64,000 nt of DNA from Brevibacillus choshinensis (lineage in GTDB: Bacteria > Bacillota > Bacilli > Brevibacillales > Brevibacillaceae): contig NZ_LJJB01000010.1 in the NCBI RefSeq assembly GCF_001420695.1, positions 1,365,114 through 1,429,113 of the forward strand, read 5' to 3'. Position 1 is the first letter of the stretch; the number at the start of each line of letters is the position of its first letter. This document shows positions 35,964 through 48,399 of the stretch, in pieces. The notes beneath the pieces are model-generated. The model had not been told where the DNA came from, did not search any database, and saw only the letters and a list, made by a program, of their open reading frames with translations. The translations under genes were made by a program, and so were the position numbers.

Positions 35964-36017
35964 CGCCAAGCCTTTGGCGAGCCTATGCTATGAAACACGG
36001 GATGTGGTCTTCCATCC
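35964..36017 (-). other. Hairpins in the nuoH-nuoI gap
   Basis: CGCCAA (35964-35969) pairs with TTGGCG (35974-35979), and GGATG (36000-36004) with CATCC (36013-36017). No T-run follows. This is the only long gap inside the nuo operon, so these may be RNA processing or stability elements. Confidence 0.4.
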
Positions 36018-36046
36018 AATGCCGCTGCAATCGGGCATGATGCTCT

Positions 36047-37054
36047 TTAGAACATGCCATTCTGGTAAGAGACGACTACGGCTGTGAGAAGGATGTTAAA
36101 CAGCGCCACGGGCAATAGCACTTTCCAAGCAAACGACATCAGCTGGTCGACACGCATGCGCGGCATCGTAGCGCGTATCCAGAACTGAAGGAAGACGTAG
36201 AGCGAAAATTTCAGGATGAACCAGATAATTCCTGGAATGAAGCTCAAGGCTGGATGGATCGGCAACCAACCTCCCAGGAATAGAATGGTAATCAGTGTCC
36301 CCATTCCAAACATGTAAACGTACTCAGCGAGCATGAACATGGCAAAGCGGAAACCGGAGTACTCTACGTGGTAGCCGGCAACCAGCTCGGACTCTGCTTC
36401 TGGCAGGTCAAAAGGAGTACGGTTCAGCTCTGCCTGTGCAGCAACGATAAATACGACGAATCCGATAAACTGCGGAACGATATTCCAGACATCCCGCTGT
36501 GCCTCGACGATTTCTCTGAGATTCATGCTGCCCGTAAGTAGAACGATACCCACTACGGACATGACCAGCGGTACTTCATAGCTGATCATCTGCGCAGCGG
36601 AGCGGAGACCCCCGATCAGCGAATACTTGTTGTTGGAAGCCCAACCTGCTGTAATCACACCCAGAACCGTGATCCCGGACAGGGCGATGTAGTATAAAAG
36701 GCCAATCCCCAGGTCCGCAAACTGAATGCTTTCGGTAAAGGGCATCACAGCCAATACGGCAAAGGCAGGCGCGTAAGCTAAAATCGGTGCTAACGTAAAC
36801 AAAGCTTTGTCAGCGTTCAGAGGACGTGTGTCTTCTTTGAGCAAAAGCTTGGTAACGTCGGCGACCGTTTGCAAAAGGCCCAATGGACCTACCCGGTTCG
36901 GGCCGATACGCAATTGCATCCAGCCGATGACTTTCCGTTCAAAGTAAATGGCGTAGGTCACAAATCCCAGCAATACCGCGAGCATTGCGACTGCCGCCAG
37001 GATAAACCAAAAGGTGGTTCCCCATGAGGGTGCTTGCTGCAAGAGTGTACTCAT
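36047..37054 (-). CDS. nuoH: NADH-quinone oxidoreductase subunit H
   Basis: NuoH is the membrane subunit that, with NuoB and NuoD, forms the quinone cavity of complex I. The 335-residue protein has eight or nine membrane helices and the conserved ERKVIGWMQLRIGPNRVGP loop near residue 35, GLRSAAQMISYEVPL near 150 and FDLPEAESELVAGYHVEYSG near 217. The ATG at 37054 overlaps the nuoD TAA by one base, with GGGAGGTT upstream. Confidence 0.96.
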   Translation of the reverse strand: MSTLLQQAPSWGTTFWFILAAVAMLAVLLGFVTYAIYFERKVIGWMQLRIGPNRVGPLGLLQTVADVTKLLLKEDTRPLNADKALFTLAPILAYAPAFAVLAVMPFTESIQFADLGIGLLYYIALSGITVLGVITAGWASNNKYSLIGGLRSAAQMISYEVPLVMSVVGIVLLTGSMNLREIVEAQRDVWNIVPQFIGFVVFIVAAQAELNRTPFDLPEAESELVAGYHVEYSGFRFAMFMLAEYVYMFGMGTLITILFLGGWLPIHPALSFIPGIIWFILKFSLYVFLQFWIRATMPRMRVDQLMSFAWKVLLPVALFNILLTAVVVSYQNGMF

Positions 37055-38202
37055 TAACAGTCAACCTCCCCGAGCACGATGTCGATACTGCCCAGGATGG
37101 CGATCATGTTGGCGAGACTTTCCCCCTCCAACAGCTTGGGCAGGATTTGTAGATTGGTAAATGAAGGACGTCTAAACTTTAGCCTCCATGGCTTATCCTT
37201 GCCCTGGCTGGCGATGTAACAGCCGATTTCTCCTCGTGGGGATTCGATACGCACGTACGTTTCACCTGCAGGTGGACGGATAACCCGAGGTACTTTTCCG
37301 ATGACTTCTCCCTCACTCGGGAATTGATCGAGCGCCTGCTCAAGAATACGCAGCGATTGCTCGATTTCTGCCATGCGCAAATGGTAGCGCGCCATGCAAT
37401 CTCCCTCGGTCGCAGTAGGGACGTCAAATTCGAAGCGATCGTAGATGCAATACGGTTCGTCTTTGCGAAGATCCCATTTGACACCGGTCGAACGAAGCAT
37501 CACTCCTGAGAGCGAATAGTCCAAGGCCGTCTTGGTATCAAACTTCCCGATCCCTTTGATCCGGCTTATAAAGATCTCGTTTCCGGTCACGAGTTGATGG
37601 TAGCTAGGAAGCTCGCTCTTCATGTACTGCACGAATTCTTTGGCCTTTTCGACCCATCCAGGAGGCGCATCCCATTTGACTCCGCCTACGCGCATGTAGT
37701 TAAAGGTCATCCGTGCTCCACATAGCTCATTGAACAAGTCGAGAATCATTTCCCGATCCCGGAATGCATAGAGAAACGGTCCCATCGCCCCGATGTCGAG
37801 CAAATACGTTCCCCACCAGACCAGGTGGCTGGCTACACGGTTCAGTTCCATCGCGATCAGACGCAGAAACTGTGCTCGCTCTGGAACTTCCAAGCCCATC
37901 ATCGTCTCTACCGCATGACAGAGAACGTAGTTGTTGGTCATCGCCGACACATAGTCCATCCGGTCCGTGTACGGAATGATTTGCGTATAGGTCAAGTTTT
38001 CCGCCAGCTTCTCTGTACCGCGATGCAGGTATCCCATCACCGGAATCGCTTCTCGGATCGTTTCACCGTCGATCTTTACAACCAGTCTAAACACACCGTG
38101 CGTACTAGGATGCTGTGGTCCTACATTTAAAAGCATCTCTTCCGTGCGAATGCCTGTATCAGGAGAGGTCTCTACTTGAGTCGTGAGGATGTTCTGGCTC
38201 AT
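37054..38202 (-). CDS. nuoD: NADH-quinone oxidoreductase subunit D
   Basis: NuoD is the hydrogenase-large-subunit-like protein that binds quinone at the base of the peripheral arm. The 382-residue protein has the conserved NVGPQHPSTHGV segment (about residues 26-37, with the His-loop), MGYLHRGTEKLAENLTY and DRMDYVSAMTNN. It ends in VLGEVDC rather than the more common terminal Arg. GGAGG lies nine bases before the ATG at 38202, four bases beyond nuoC. NuoC and NuoD are separate genes here, not fused. Confidence 0.96.
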   Translation of the reverse strand: MSQNILTTQVETSPDTGIRTEEMLLNVGPQHPSTHGVFRLVVKIDGETIREAIPVMGYLHRGTEKLAENLTYTQIIPYTDRMDYVSAMTNNYVLCHAVETMMGLEVPERAQFLRLIAMELNRVASHLVWWGTYLLDIGAMGPFLYAFRDREMILDLFNELCGARMTFNYMRVGGVKWDAPPGWVEKAKEFVQYMKSELPSYHQLVTGNEIFISRIKGIGKFDTKTALDYSLSGVMLRSTGVKWDLRKDEPYCIYDRFEFDVPTATEGDCMARYHLRMAEIEQSLRILEQALDQFPSEGEVIGKVPRVIRPPAGETYVRIESPRGEIGCYIASQGKDKPWRLKFRRPSFTNLQILPKLLEGESLANMIAILGSIDIVLGEVDC

Positions 38203-38206
38203 TGAA

Positions 38207-39592
38207 TTAAACCTCCTCGTCGTATTGCACGTAATCTTTTCGCAACGGGTAGCCTACCCAGTCGTCTGGTAACAAAATTCGACGCATATCCCTATGTCCC
38301 GGGAAATGAATGCCTAAAAGGTCAAACGTCTCTCGTTCATTCCAATTGGCTCCATACCAGATGTCCATGACGGAAGGAACTGCTGATTGCTCTCTGTCCG
38401 TTTTGACCTTCACCGCCACACTTTGCCGATTCTTGTAGGAATATAAATGGTAGTAGACTTCCATCCGGTCCTCGTAGTCTACTCCATGCAGATCGGACAA
38501 GTAGTCAAAACCCAATTGCTCGTCTTCTTTCAAAAAATGAGCGACTTCAAGCCAGCGATCGTTCTTGATGACAAGAGTCGGAACTTCTTTTGCCAACACA
38601 TTGATATAGGAGGCTTCCAACGTCTCAGAGCCAAATACTTCGGTCAGTCGGGAAATGTATTTATCTAGGTAAGGCTGATTTTTAGAAGGAGCTTTCGGTG
38701 TTTCTTCTGCTCCCCCGGCGTCATCCGTCGCTTGCGCACCTTTTGCCTTTGCTGCGGCTGCTGCAGCAGCCTTGGCTTTGGCTGCAGCTGCTGCTTTGGC
38801 TTTGGCATCCTCTCCACCCGCATCACCGGCATCTGCACCTGCTTCACGCGCTGCTTTTGCCTTCGCGGCGGCTGCGGCGGCCGCTTTTGCCTTTGCTGCC
38901 GCTGCGGCTTTCGCCTTGGCATCGGCATCTGTACCTGTGTCGCCAGCTTCTGCGCCTTGGGCTGCTTCCTTGGCTTCTTTCGCAGCCTTGGCCTTTGCTA
39001 ATGCTTCCGCGGCTGCGGCGGCTTTGGCAGCGGCCTTTTCTTCCGGTGTCATTTCAGATACTGGTTTAGACGGAGCTACTGCCTCTTTCGCTTCCTTCGC
39101 AGCCTTGGCTTTCGCGATTGCCTCGGCGGCTGCTGCAGCTTTGGCTGCGGCCTTTTCTTCTGCTGTCATTTCTGAGACGGGCTTCGCTGGTGCTGCTTCC
39201 GCCTCTTTCGCTTCCTTCGCAGCCTTCGCTTTCGCGATTGCCTCTGCGGCCGCTGCGGCTTTAGCTGCTGCCTTTTCTTCTGCTGTCATTTCTGAGACGG
39301 GCTTCGCTGGTGCTGCTTCCGCCTCTTTCGCCTCTTTCGCAGCCTTCGCTTTCGCCTCGGCGGCCGCTGAGGCTTTGGCTGCGGCCTTTTCTTCTGCTGT
39401 CATTTCTGAGACGGGCTTTACTGGAGCTGGAGCAGGGTTCGCTTCTGCCGGTTCGTTCTCATCTGCCTGCGTCGAAGTTTCATCCGCCGCTTCTAGTTCT
39501 CTTAATTTTCGCAAAGCTTCAGCTTTGGCACGAGCCTCTGCTGCCGCCTGTGCCTTTTCCTCTGGCGTCGGCTTGCGTTTTTCGTCACTCAT
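38207..39592 (-). CDS. nuoC: NADH-quinone oxidoreductase subunit C with long Ala/Lys/Glu repeat extension
   Basis: The C-terminal 155 residues (about 306-461) are a normal NuoC/30-kDa domain, with the family motif [23 protein letters not shown]. The first 300 residues are unlike the family: an Ala/Lys/Glu-rich region with four repeats of 38-40 residues starting KPVSEMTxEEK at 59, 97, 137 and 176, then two copies of a [15 protein letters not shown] block at 224 and 262. It is highly helical and charged. The start ATG at 39592 overlaps the nuoB stop (ATGA) and the reading frame is unbroken, so the extension is translated as part of NuoC. Its role is unknown; it may be a spacer or a docking arm in a complex that lacks NuoEFG. 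Confidence 0.92.
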   Translation of the reverse strand: MSDEKRKPTPEEKAQAAAEARAKAEALRKLRELEAADETSTQADENEPAEANPAPAPVKPVSEMTAEEKAAAKASAAAEAKAKAAKEAKEAEAAPAKPVSEMTAEEKAAAKAAAAAEAIAKAKAAKEAKEAEAAPAKPVSEMTAEEKAAAKAAAAAEAIAKAKAAKEAKEAVAPSKPVSEMTPEEKAAAKAAAAAEALAKAKAAKEAKEAAQGAEAGDTGTDADAKAKAAAAAKAKAAAAAAAKAKAAREAGADAGDAGGEDAKAKAAAAAKAKAAAAAAAKAKGAQATDDAGGAEETPKAPSKNQPYLDKYISRLTEVFGSETLEASYINVLAKEVPTLVIKNDRWLEVAHFLKEDEQLGFDYLSDLHGVDYEDRMEVYYHLYSYKNRQSVAVKVKTDREQSAVPSVMDIWYGANWNERETFDLLGIHFPGHRDMRRILLPDDWVGYPLRKDYVQYDEEV

Positions 39593-40107
39593 TGACTGGT
39601 CACCTGCTTCCCAGTCTTCGCTTCATACCGAATCTTTTCTTGCAATTTGTTGATTCCATAGATCAATGCAGCTGGATTCGGTGGGCAACCTGGAATGTAC
39701 ACATCGACAGGCACAACCTGATCCACGCCTTTTACCACGCTGTAGGAACGCACATACGGGCCTCCGGCAGTCGCACATGACCCCATCGCAATGACCCATT
39801 TTGGCTCCGGCATTTGATCGTACAGTCTGCGCAATAATGGCGCCATTTTTTTCGTTACCGTACCCGCCACGATCATCACGTCGGATTGTCGCGGTGACGC
39901 ACGGAAAATCACTCCAAAACGGTCCAGGTCGTAGCGAGCCCCACCCGTTCCCATCATCTCGATCGCACAACAGGCGAGTCCAAATGTCAAGGGCCACAGG
40001 GAGTTACTGCGTACCCAACCCTTTACTGTCTCCAACGTCGTAAACATGACGTTGCGATCCAGTTCTTCTTGTAACTCAGGCGCAATGCTTGTCAGGTCTA
40101 GTTCCAT
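39589..40107 (-). CDS. nuoB: NADH-quinone oxidoreductase subunit B
   Basis: NuoB holds cluster N2, the last iron-sulfur centre before quinone. The 172-residue protein has all four ligands: C46 and C47 ([10 protein letters not shown]), C111 ([11 protein letters not shown]) and C141 (YIPGCPPNP). I use the ATG at 40107, with AAGGTG five bases upstream; the longer open frame covers nuoA and is not used. The start overlaps the end of nuoA by 10 bases and the stop overlaps nuoC by four, so the three genes are translationally coupled. Confidence 0.96.
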   Translation of the reverse strand: MELDLTSIAPELQEELDRNVMFTTLETVKGWVRSNSLWPLTFGLACCAIEMMGTGGARYDLDRFGVIFRASPRQSDVMIVAGTVTKKMAPLLRRLYDQMPEPKWVIAMGSCATAGGPYVRSYSVVKGVDQVVPVDVYIPGCPPNPAALIYGINKLQEKIRYEAKTGKQVTSQ

Positions 40108-40469
40108 TCCAGCACCTTCTTTCTCCACGCGTAGATCAATCCTACTACCAGCAAGGATATAAAGATGACCATCTCCACTAATGCAAACAGACCGAGCTTG
40201 TTGTAGGCGACGGCCCACGGGTACAGAAAGAGCGTTTCTACATCGAAAATCACAAACATGAGGGCAAAGATGTAATACTTCACATTGAAGCGTACCCAAC
40301 TGTCCCCAACCGGAATGTTACCGCTTTCATAAGTAGTTTGTTTCTCCCGCGTTGGTTTCTTTGGACGTAACAGCGGACCGATGAAACTGACAGTAGCCAC
40401 GGGCAATAACACACCAAGGATCAAAAAGATGGCGACAATGACATAATTGTTGGTATAGATGTCATTCAC
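40098..40469 (-). CDS. nuoA: NADH-quinone oxidoreductase subunit A
   Basis: NuoA is a three-helix membrane subunit at the junction of the two arms of complex I. The 123-residue protein has the conserved loop [20 protein letters not shown] and the acidic [15 protein letters not shown] helix. The start is GTG at 40469, seven bases after GGAGGG. It is the first gene of the operon, about 155 bases from a strong promoter. Confidence 0.95.
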   Translation of the reverse strand: MNDIYTNNYVIVAIFLILGVLLPVATVSFIGPLLRPKKPTREKQTTYESGNIPVGDSWVRFNVKYYIFALMFVIFDVETLFLYPWAVAYNKLGLFALVEMVIFISLLVVGLIYAWRKKVLEWN

Positions 40470-40623
40470 CCACGTTCCCTCCGCTTTCGTGAAAGTGTAT
40501 GGATCCCTTGCTTCGTGCCCTCTGATGGAGTGGAGACTCCTGCAAAGGGTACTGCCTGCAGTATTCGGATGTAGGTTTTTTTATTGGCGCAATCTGATAC
40601 TGATAGAAAAAAATACCTTTATC

Positions 40624-40652
40624 ATTATAGCAAATTGCCTATAAAGTGTCTA
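40624..40652 (-). promoter_or_regulatory. Promoter of the nuo operon
   Basis: On the minus strand TAGACA (40647-40652) and a perfect TATAAT (40624-40629) are 17 bases apart, with an extended -10 TGC before the hexamer. About 155 bases of leader precede nuoA; the gap 40470-40768 holds no ORF. Confidence 0.75.
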
Positions 40653-40683
40653 ACGAAAGCCTCCCTAATGTGCCATATAAAGG

Positions 40684-40714
40684 AAAAAACTCAGGGTAGT
40701 TTCCCTAAGTTTTT
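40684..40714. terminator. Bidirectional terminator before the nuo promoter
   Basis: AAAAAACT (40684-40691) and AGGG (40693-40696) pair with CCCT (40703-40706) and AGTTTTT (40708-40714) around a six-base loop. It ends the uncharacterised gene at 40769 and insulates the nuo promoter. Confidence 0.85.
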
Positions 40715-40768
40715 CCATCATACTTTGATGACTAAACGAATAGGCCTGTCTAATCATCCTGTATTCCA

Positions 40769-41509
40769 TTATTGCACGTTTTTAGAGAACTGTTCTCCGA
40801 GGAAGTCCTCGTAAACGCGCTCCCACACAACGGTAAAGGTCATGGCTTCGTCTTCTGGAATCTCCAGGATGTTTTCAATCGCTTCTTCCATGTACGGCGT
40901 CAATTTGATCAACACTTCCGTCAACATCTCGTCGTTCGTGTTGAGCATATTCTTCAGCTCAGCTTTGGAGAGATTGAACGTATTCTCATCTTGCTCATGC
41001 AACGTCATGATCAGACGGCTGAAGATCGGATGAACCAATGCTTCCAGCTTCACATGAGCCAGAGCAAGTGTTTCAGCATCACTCAATTGGAACAGCTCAG
41101 CAGCATCCGGGAATGGGTAAACAGGAACATCCCATACATCCCCTTTGTCGATAACCAAGCCCCATTTGGTGAACAGTTCAACCGCAGCTTCACGAGAGTT
41201 TGGATACTCATAGTTGGAGCGGCTCATGAAAGCTTTAAAGCGATTCAACAAGTTCACGTAGCCATTGAAATCTTCTTCTGATTTAAATTGATCTTTAACC
41301 GGAGCAGTAAACGTGCCTTCCAGAGCGTTGAAATCTTTCAGCGCGCTTTCCATTTCTGCTTTGGTTTCGAATTTCGTAACTACATAGCACATAGCTTGAA
41401 ACAACACGTTCATTTCATGAGACAGCACGCTGGACCAACCATTGGCCGCATAGCTGCTGGGAATTACTACGCCTTCGTTGTTTTGGCGGATATCGCGAAT
41501 GGTTTGCAT
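40769..41509 (-). CDS. Uncharacterised cytosolic protein between atp and nuo
   Basis: I do not recognise this 246-residue protein. It is acidic and mainly helical, without signal peptide, membrane helix or obvious catalytic motif. Distinct segments are SSYAANGWSSVLSHEM near the N-terminus, a Phe/Asn-rich middle (FNGYVNLLNRFKAFM) and an acidic C-terminus (EIPEDEAMTFTVVWERVYEDF). The start is ATG at 41509 (GTG 41512 is also possible) behind AAAGGAG. It has its own promoter and terminators on both sides, so it is an independent unit between the two main bioenergetic operons. Codon use is like its neighbours. Confidence 0.75.
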   Translation of the reverse strand: MQTIRDIRQNNEGVVIPSSYAANGWSSVLSHEMNVLFQAMCYVVTKFETKAEMESALKDFNALEGTFTAPVKDQFKSEEDFNGYVNLLNRFKAFMSRSNYEYPNSREAAVELFTKWGLVIDKGDVWDVPVYPFPDAAELFQLSDAETLALAHVKLEALVHPIFSRLIMTLHEQDENTFNLSKAELKNMLNTNDEMLTEVLIKLTPYMEEAIENILEIPEDEAMTFTVVWERVYEDFLGEQFSKNVQ

Positions 41510-41599
41510 CACTACTACTCTCCTTTTTCCCCAATAGCCAATGCCGTTTCATCCCGATGACATCCATACAATTACGCTTGTCGGCAGGGCATTAGGTCT

Positions 41600-41630
41600 A
41601 TTATACACAGAAACCATAGGCAATTACCAA
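41600..41630 (-). promoter_or_regulatory. Promoter of the uncharacterised gene
   Basis: A perfect TATAAT on the minus strand (41600-41605) has TTGGTA (41625-41630) 19 bases upstream, or TGGTAA at 18. It lies about 90 bases before the start codon. Confidence 0.5.
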
Positions 41631-41680
41631 CTGGAAATATCATGCCCCCAAACAGTCCCAGCTCATACAACCTAAGTACG

Positions 41681-41712
41681 AAAAATCCCCGCAACCTCGT
41701 GGGCGCGGGGAT
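41681..41712 (-). terminator. Terminator of the atp operon
   Basis: ATCCCCGC (41685-41692) pairs with GCGGGGAT (41705-41712); five T residues follow on the minus strand. It lies 15 bases beyond the atpC stop. Confidence 0.88.
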
Positions 41713-41726
41713 ACCAGCCTATTGCA

Positions 41727-42125
41727 TTACTTCGTTACATCCAGACGAGCGATCGCACGTTGTAGCGCACGCTCAGCACGTTGGAAGTCAAGGTCAGGAT
41801 ACTTCTCATTCAAACGCTTTTCTGCACGGCCTTTCGCAGCCTGCGCACGTTCAACGTCGATGTCTCCCGGCAATTCAGCCGTTTCAGCAAGGATGGTCAC
41901 TTTATCGCCGCGAACTTCCATGAAGCCGCCGCTTACAGCCATCACTACTTCTTTTTCGCCTTCTGTTTTGATCCGAACTGGCGCTGTTTTCAGCGGGCTC
42001 ACCAGCGGCATGTGATTCGGCAAAATACCGAGATCCCCAACTACACCGCGGGCAATGACCATTTCAGCTTGACCGCTGTAGACAACCCGTTCAGGAGTTA
42101 CGACTTCAACTGTCATCTTGCTCAC
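41727..42125 (-). CDS. atpC: ATP synthase epsilon subunit
   Basis: The epsilon subunit sits on the central stalk of F1 and regulates ATP hydrolysis. The 132-residue protein has the N-terminal beta-sandwich (VVTPERVVYSGQAEMV ... GDLGILPNHMPLVSPL) and a C-terminal two-helix hairpin (residues about 90-130). The start is GTG at 42125, eight bases after GGGGAG. It is the last gene of the operon, 27 bases after atpD. Confidence 0.96.
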   Translation of the reverse strand: MSKMTVEVVTPERVVYSGQAEMVIARGVVGDLGILPNHMPLVSPLKTAPVRIKTEGEKEVVMAVSGGFMEVRGDKVTILAETAELPGDIDVERAQAAKGRAEKRLNEKYPDLDFQRAERALQRAIARLDVTK

Positions 42126-42152
42126 TTACTGGTCTCCCCTTTCCAGGGTGTC

Positions 42153-43598
<1,446 letters not shown>

Positions 43599-43611
43599 CT
43601 ATTCGCTGCCT

Positions 43612-44475
43612 TTACGCTTGTGCGTTTGCACCTGCGACGATCTCGGAAATCTCTTGAGTAATGGCTGCCTGACGGGCACGGTTGTAGATCAATGTGTAAC
43701 GGTTGATCATATCCGTTGCGTTGTCTGTCGCGTTGCCCATTGCAGTCATACGGGAACCTTCTTCGGAAGCCTTCGCTTCCAGAAGCGCACTGTATACCAG
43801 TGTTTCCGCATATTTCGGCAGCAGAACGGCCAGTACTTCTTCCGAGGACGGCTCATACTCGTAATTCATTTTGCGTTCGCTGTTGCTCTCGGGAGCTTCC
43901 AACGGCAGCAAGCGTTTTACGGTAGGTACCTGCGAAATTGCACTCTGGAACTTGTTGTAGCAGAGGTACAGTTCGTCGATTTTCTCATCCGCGAACATCT
44001 GAATCGCTGCACCTGCAATCTTCTTGATGTCGCCAAAGGCTGGGCTAGCTGGCAGACCTGTCACTTCTTCCATTACCGGGTGATTACGTTTCTGGAAAAA
44101 GTCGCGACCTTTGCGACCTATGACGAAAATGCCATACTCATCCTTAGACTTGTGCTTTTCAGCGATTGTATTAATCACTGCGCGAAGCATGTTGGCGTTG
44201 TAGCCACCTGCAAGTCCACGGTCGGAAGTGATGACAATGTAACCAGTCTTTTTCACAGGACGGGATTGAAGCATTGGGTGCTTGGAACCAGTGGTACCGC
44301 TCGCAATGCTAGAAATCACTTCCTGGATTTTGTCAGCGTACGGACGTGCCGCCTCTGCCTTCTCCTGGTTACGGCGAAGCTTTGCAGCTGCCACCATTTT
44401 CATCGCTTTCGTGATTTGGCGCGTATTTTTCGTACTTTTGATACTGCGTCGAATCTCACGTATTCCTTTAGCCAC
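43612..44475 (-). CDS. atpG: ATP synthase gamma subunit
   Basis: The gamma subunit is the rotor shaft of F1. The 287-residue protein has the N-terminal coiled coil ([20 protein letters not shown], residues 5-24) and the matching C-terminal helix ([19 protein letters not shown]), with a Rossmann-like domain between. The start is GTG at 44475 behind AAGGTGG. It follows atpA by 73 bases. Confidence 0.97.
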   Translation of the reverse strand: MAKGIREIRRSIKSTKNTRQITKAMKMVAAAKLRRNQEKAEAARPYADKIQEVISSIASGTTGSKHPMLQSRPVKKTGYIVITSDRGLAGGYNANMLRAVINTIAEKHKSKDEYGIFVIGRKGRDFFQKRNHPVMEEVTGLPASPAFGDIKKIAGAAIQMFADEKIDELYLCYNKFQSAISQVPTVKRLLPLEAPESNSERKMNYEYEPSSEEVLAVLLPKYAETLVYSALLEAKASEEGSRMTAMGNATDNATDMINRYTLIYNRARQAAITQEISEIVAGANAQA

Positions 44476-44548
44476 TCGTATTCACCACCTTGAGGACGCA
44501 TGCCCGAGCTTTATCGCCCGGCATGCATCTGATGTCAACCGCACTCGA

Positions 44549-46060
<1,512 letters not shown>

Positions 46061-46103
46061 TTACATTCACCCCATTCATCCAACTTCTTGAGTCCACCGA
46101 ACT

Positions 46104-46631
46104 TTACGCTTGATGCGCAAAGGTTTCCAGCTTGGTTTTCAGGCTGCCATCGTACAGACGGTCACCGATTTTGATCACGATGCCACCGAGGATAGCTGGG
46201 TCTACCACTGCCGTCAAACGCAGCTTTTTATTCAAGGTTTGACCGAACTTCTCAGCCAACTCTGCTTGTTCTTCGGATGTGAGTGGCTTTGCACTCGTAA
46301 CGATCGCATCTGCGACACCACGAGCATCATTCGCCAGCTTCACGAAGGAACTGTAGATCTCAGCCAGTTCTACTTCCCGTCCATTTTGAATCAGCACGCA
46401 GAGGAAATTGTAGCTTTCTTCCCCTACGTGGCTTTTGAACAGGTCGTCAACCAGCTTGATTTTTGCATCAGCAGCAATGTGCGGATGATGCATGATCTTG
46501 CTCAGATCGGCATTCTGCTCAACAGCTTGCACGATTGCGCCGAGGTCTGCTTCCACCTGATCGATCTTGCCACGCTCGCTCGCTACATCGAAGAGAGCAC
46601 GAGCATAACGTTTACCTACTGCGCTACTCAT
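46104..46631 (-). CDS. atpH: ATP synthase delta subunit
   Basis: The delta subunit links the top of F1 to the peripheral stalk. The 175-residue protein has the six-helix N-terminal domain (VGKRYARALFDVASERGK) and the conserved C-terminal strand GGIVIKIGDRLYDGSLKTKL. The ATG at 46631 overlaps the atpF stop (ATGA), so the two stalk subunits are translationally coupled. Confidence 0.96.
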   Translation of the reverse strand: MSSAVGKRYARALFDVASERGKIDQVEADLGAIVQAVEQNADLSKIMHHPHIAADAKIKLVDDLFKSHVGEESYNFLCVLIQNGREVELAEIYSSFVKLANDARGVADAIVTSAKPLTSEEQAELAEKFGQTLNKKLRLTAVVDPAILGGIVIKIGDRLYDGSLKTKLETFAHQA

Positions 46632-47131
46632 AAGCGATCTCCCACTTGTGCGAGAAATTTGTCAACAGTAGACTTTTGTGCAGCTTCGTCCAGTTCTTTC
46701 TCGATGATCTTGGAAGCCAAGAGTACGGAAAGGCTAGTCATTTGCTCACGCAGTTCCAGTTTCGCTTTTTCTACTTCACGAGCCAGTTCAGCGCTTGCTT
46801 CCGCTTTCATACGTTCGGATGCAGCTTGTGCTTCCGCTACGATTTTGCTAGCTTCATCGGACGCTTGCTTTGCAGCACGGTCGATGATGGCTTTGGATTC
46901 AGCACGTGCTTCATCCAGTACACGACGTTGCTCAGCGAGCAGTACTTCCGCTTCATTACGGTTGCGCTCAGCTGAGGAGATTTCACTTTCGATATGCTGA
47001 CGGCGTTTTTCCATCATGCCCACGATCGGGCCCATGGCGAATTTACGAACAGCCAGCAACAACAACAAGAATACAATTGCTTGGATTAATAGCGTTCCCC
47101 ATTCCAGGGATACGGCACCAAAGTCGAGCAT
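46628..47131 (-). CDS. atpF: ATP synthase b subunit
   Basis: The b subunit forms the peripheral stalk. The 167-residue protein has one membrane helix (about residues 10-30) and a long Glu/Lys/Ala/Arg coiled coil to about residue 150. A GTG at 47140 overlaps the ribosome site; the ATG at 47131, eight bases after GGAAGGAG, is the start. It lies 110 bases after atpE. Confidence 0.96.
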   Translation of the reverse strand: MLDFGAVSLEWGTLLIQAIVFLLLLLAVRKFAMGPIVGMMEKRRQHIESEISSAERNRNEAEVLLAEQRRVLDEARAESKAIIDRAAKQASDEASKIVAEAQAASERMKAEASAELAREVEKAKLELREQMTSLSVLLASKIIEKELDEAAQKSTVDKFLAQVGDRL

Positions 47132-47241
47132 TCGTTTCACTCCTTCCTGCGAAAAGAAAGATGTATCTTCACGGATTCATACCGCTTCATCCAAAAATAG
47201 AGGCGGGTATCAAGCGCCCGCCTATCGTTTCCGTTGCTCGC

Positions 47242-47466
<225 letters not shown>

Positions 47467-47517
47467 TTAAAAACCTCCTTAGTGTTGTAAAAAAGAATGA
47501 GATACGGAAATTGCCGA

Positions 47518-48333
47518 TTAATGATCTTCGTTCACTTGCTGCGAGAGGTACACCATCGCAAGCGTTGTAAAGATGAACGCCTGTACGGAACCAACGAATA
47601 CGGAGTAACCCAGCCAGATGAACAGCGGAATACTACCGAAGATTCCTACACTCAGCAGGAAGGCGATCAAAACCTCACCCGCAAAAATGTTACCGAATAG
47701 ACGCAAAGGAAGCGTCAACGGTTTGATGATGAACTCCTCGAGAATGTGAATCGGGTTCAGGAATGTATGTTTCAGCCAACCGCCAAAGCTCTTCTTGATT
47801 CCCAGATAATGAGCGTATAGAAGAACGATGAGTGCCAGAGCGAATGTTACGCTCGGCGCTGCGGTAGGCGATTTCCACCAACCAATTACTACGCCATGCG
47901 CGTGCGGATCGGTAGAGTTCAACTCTTCCGTAACCTTTTCCACCTTTTGCTGTTTCATTTCATCATTGGTGGAGATCGTCAGCATGTCGACGACACCTTG
48001 GCTAACCTCATGGCCTGGACCATTATGGTGAGCTGTGTTCACGTTGAGCAAAAGTCCCAATTGGTTCCCTAAGAAAATATAGAGGAACAACGTGAGTGCC
48101 AAGGATACAAAACCCGCGGCTTTCTTTGGTGTAATGTAGCTCTTGGTAATACCGGTGACAAAGTCCACAATCCATTCCATCACGTTTTGCGCGCCGCTTG
48201 GAGTAGCGGAGGTCAGGCTGCGTGTCATCCCGATACACATGAAGAGTACGACCAGAGAGGTTACCAGAATCATGAGAATAGTGGAGATGTCAAATACCAT
48301 GCCCAACCATTCAAATCGCAGAGAATAATGCAT
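47518..48333 (-). CDS. atpB: ATP synthase a subunit
   Basis: The a subunit forms the proton half-channels against the c ring. The 271-residue protein has five to six membrane helices; the essential Arg lies in LPLRLFGNIFAGEVLIAFL (about R193). A GTG at 48342 overlaps the ribosome site, so the ATG at 48333, six bases after AAAGGGGTG, is the start. An insertion of about 30 residues between helices (AHHNGPGHEVSQ ... LNSTDPHAHGVVIGWW) is polar and His-containing. Confidence 0.96.
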   Translation of the reverse strand: MHYSLRFEWLGMVFDISTILMILVTSLVVLFMCIGMTRSLTSATPSGAQNVMEWIVDFVTGITKSYITPKKAAGFVSLALTLFLYIFLGNQLGLLLNVNTAHHNGPGHEVSQGVVDMLTISTNDEMKQQKVEKVTEELNSTDPHAHGVVIGWWKSPTAAPSVTFALALIVLLYAHYLGIKKSFGGWLKHTFLNPIHILEEFIIKPLTLPLRLFGNIFAGEVLIAFLLSVGIFGSIPLFIWLGYSVFVGSVQAFIFTTLAMVYLSQQVNEDH

Positions 48334-48399
48334 GTATTTCACCCCTTTCTTCCGCGCGAGTATGTTTCAAGCGTACATGTAAAAAAGAAATCCAGTTAT

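Noticed and set aside
38772-39653. A 293-codon Ala/Phe/Ser-rich frame opposite the NuoC repeat region
   Set aside because: It is produced by the GC-rich repeat on the other strand; the NuoC frame has family homology and translational coupling, this one has neither.
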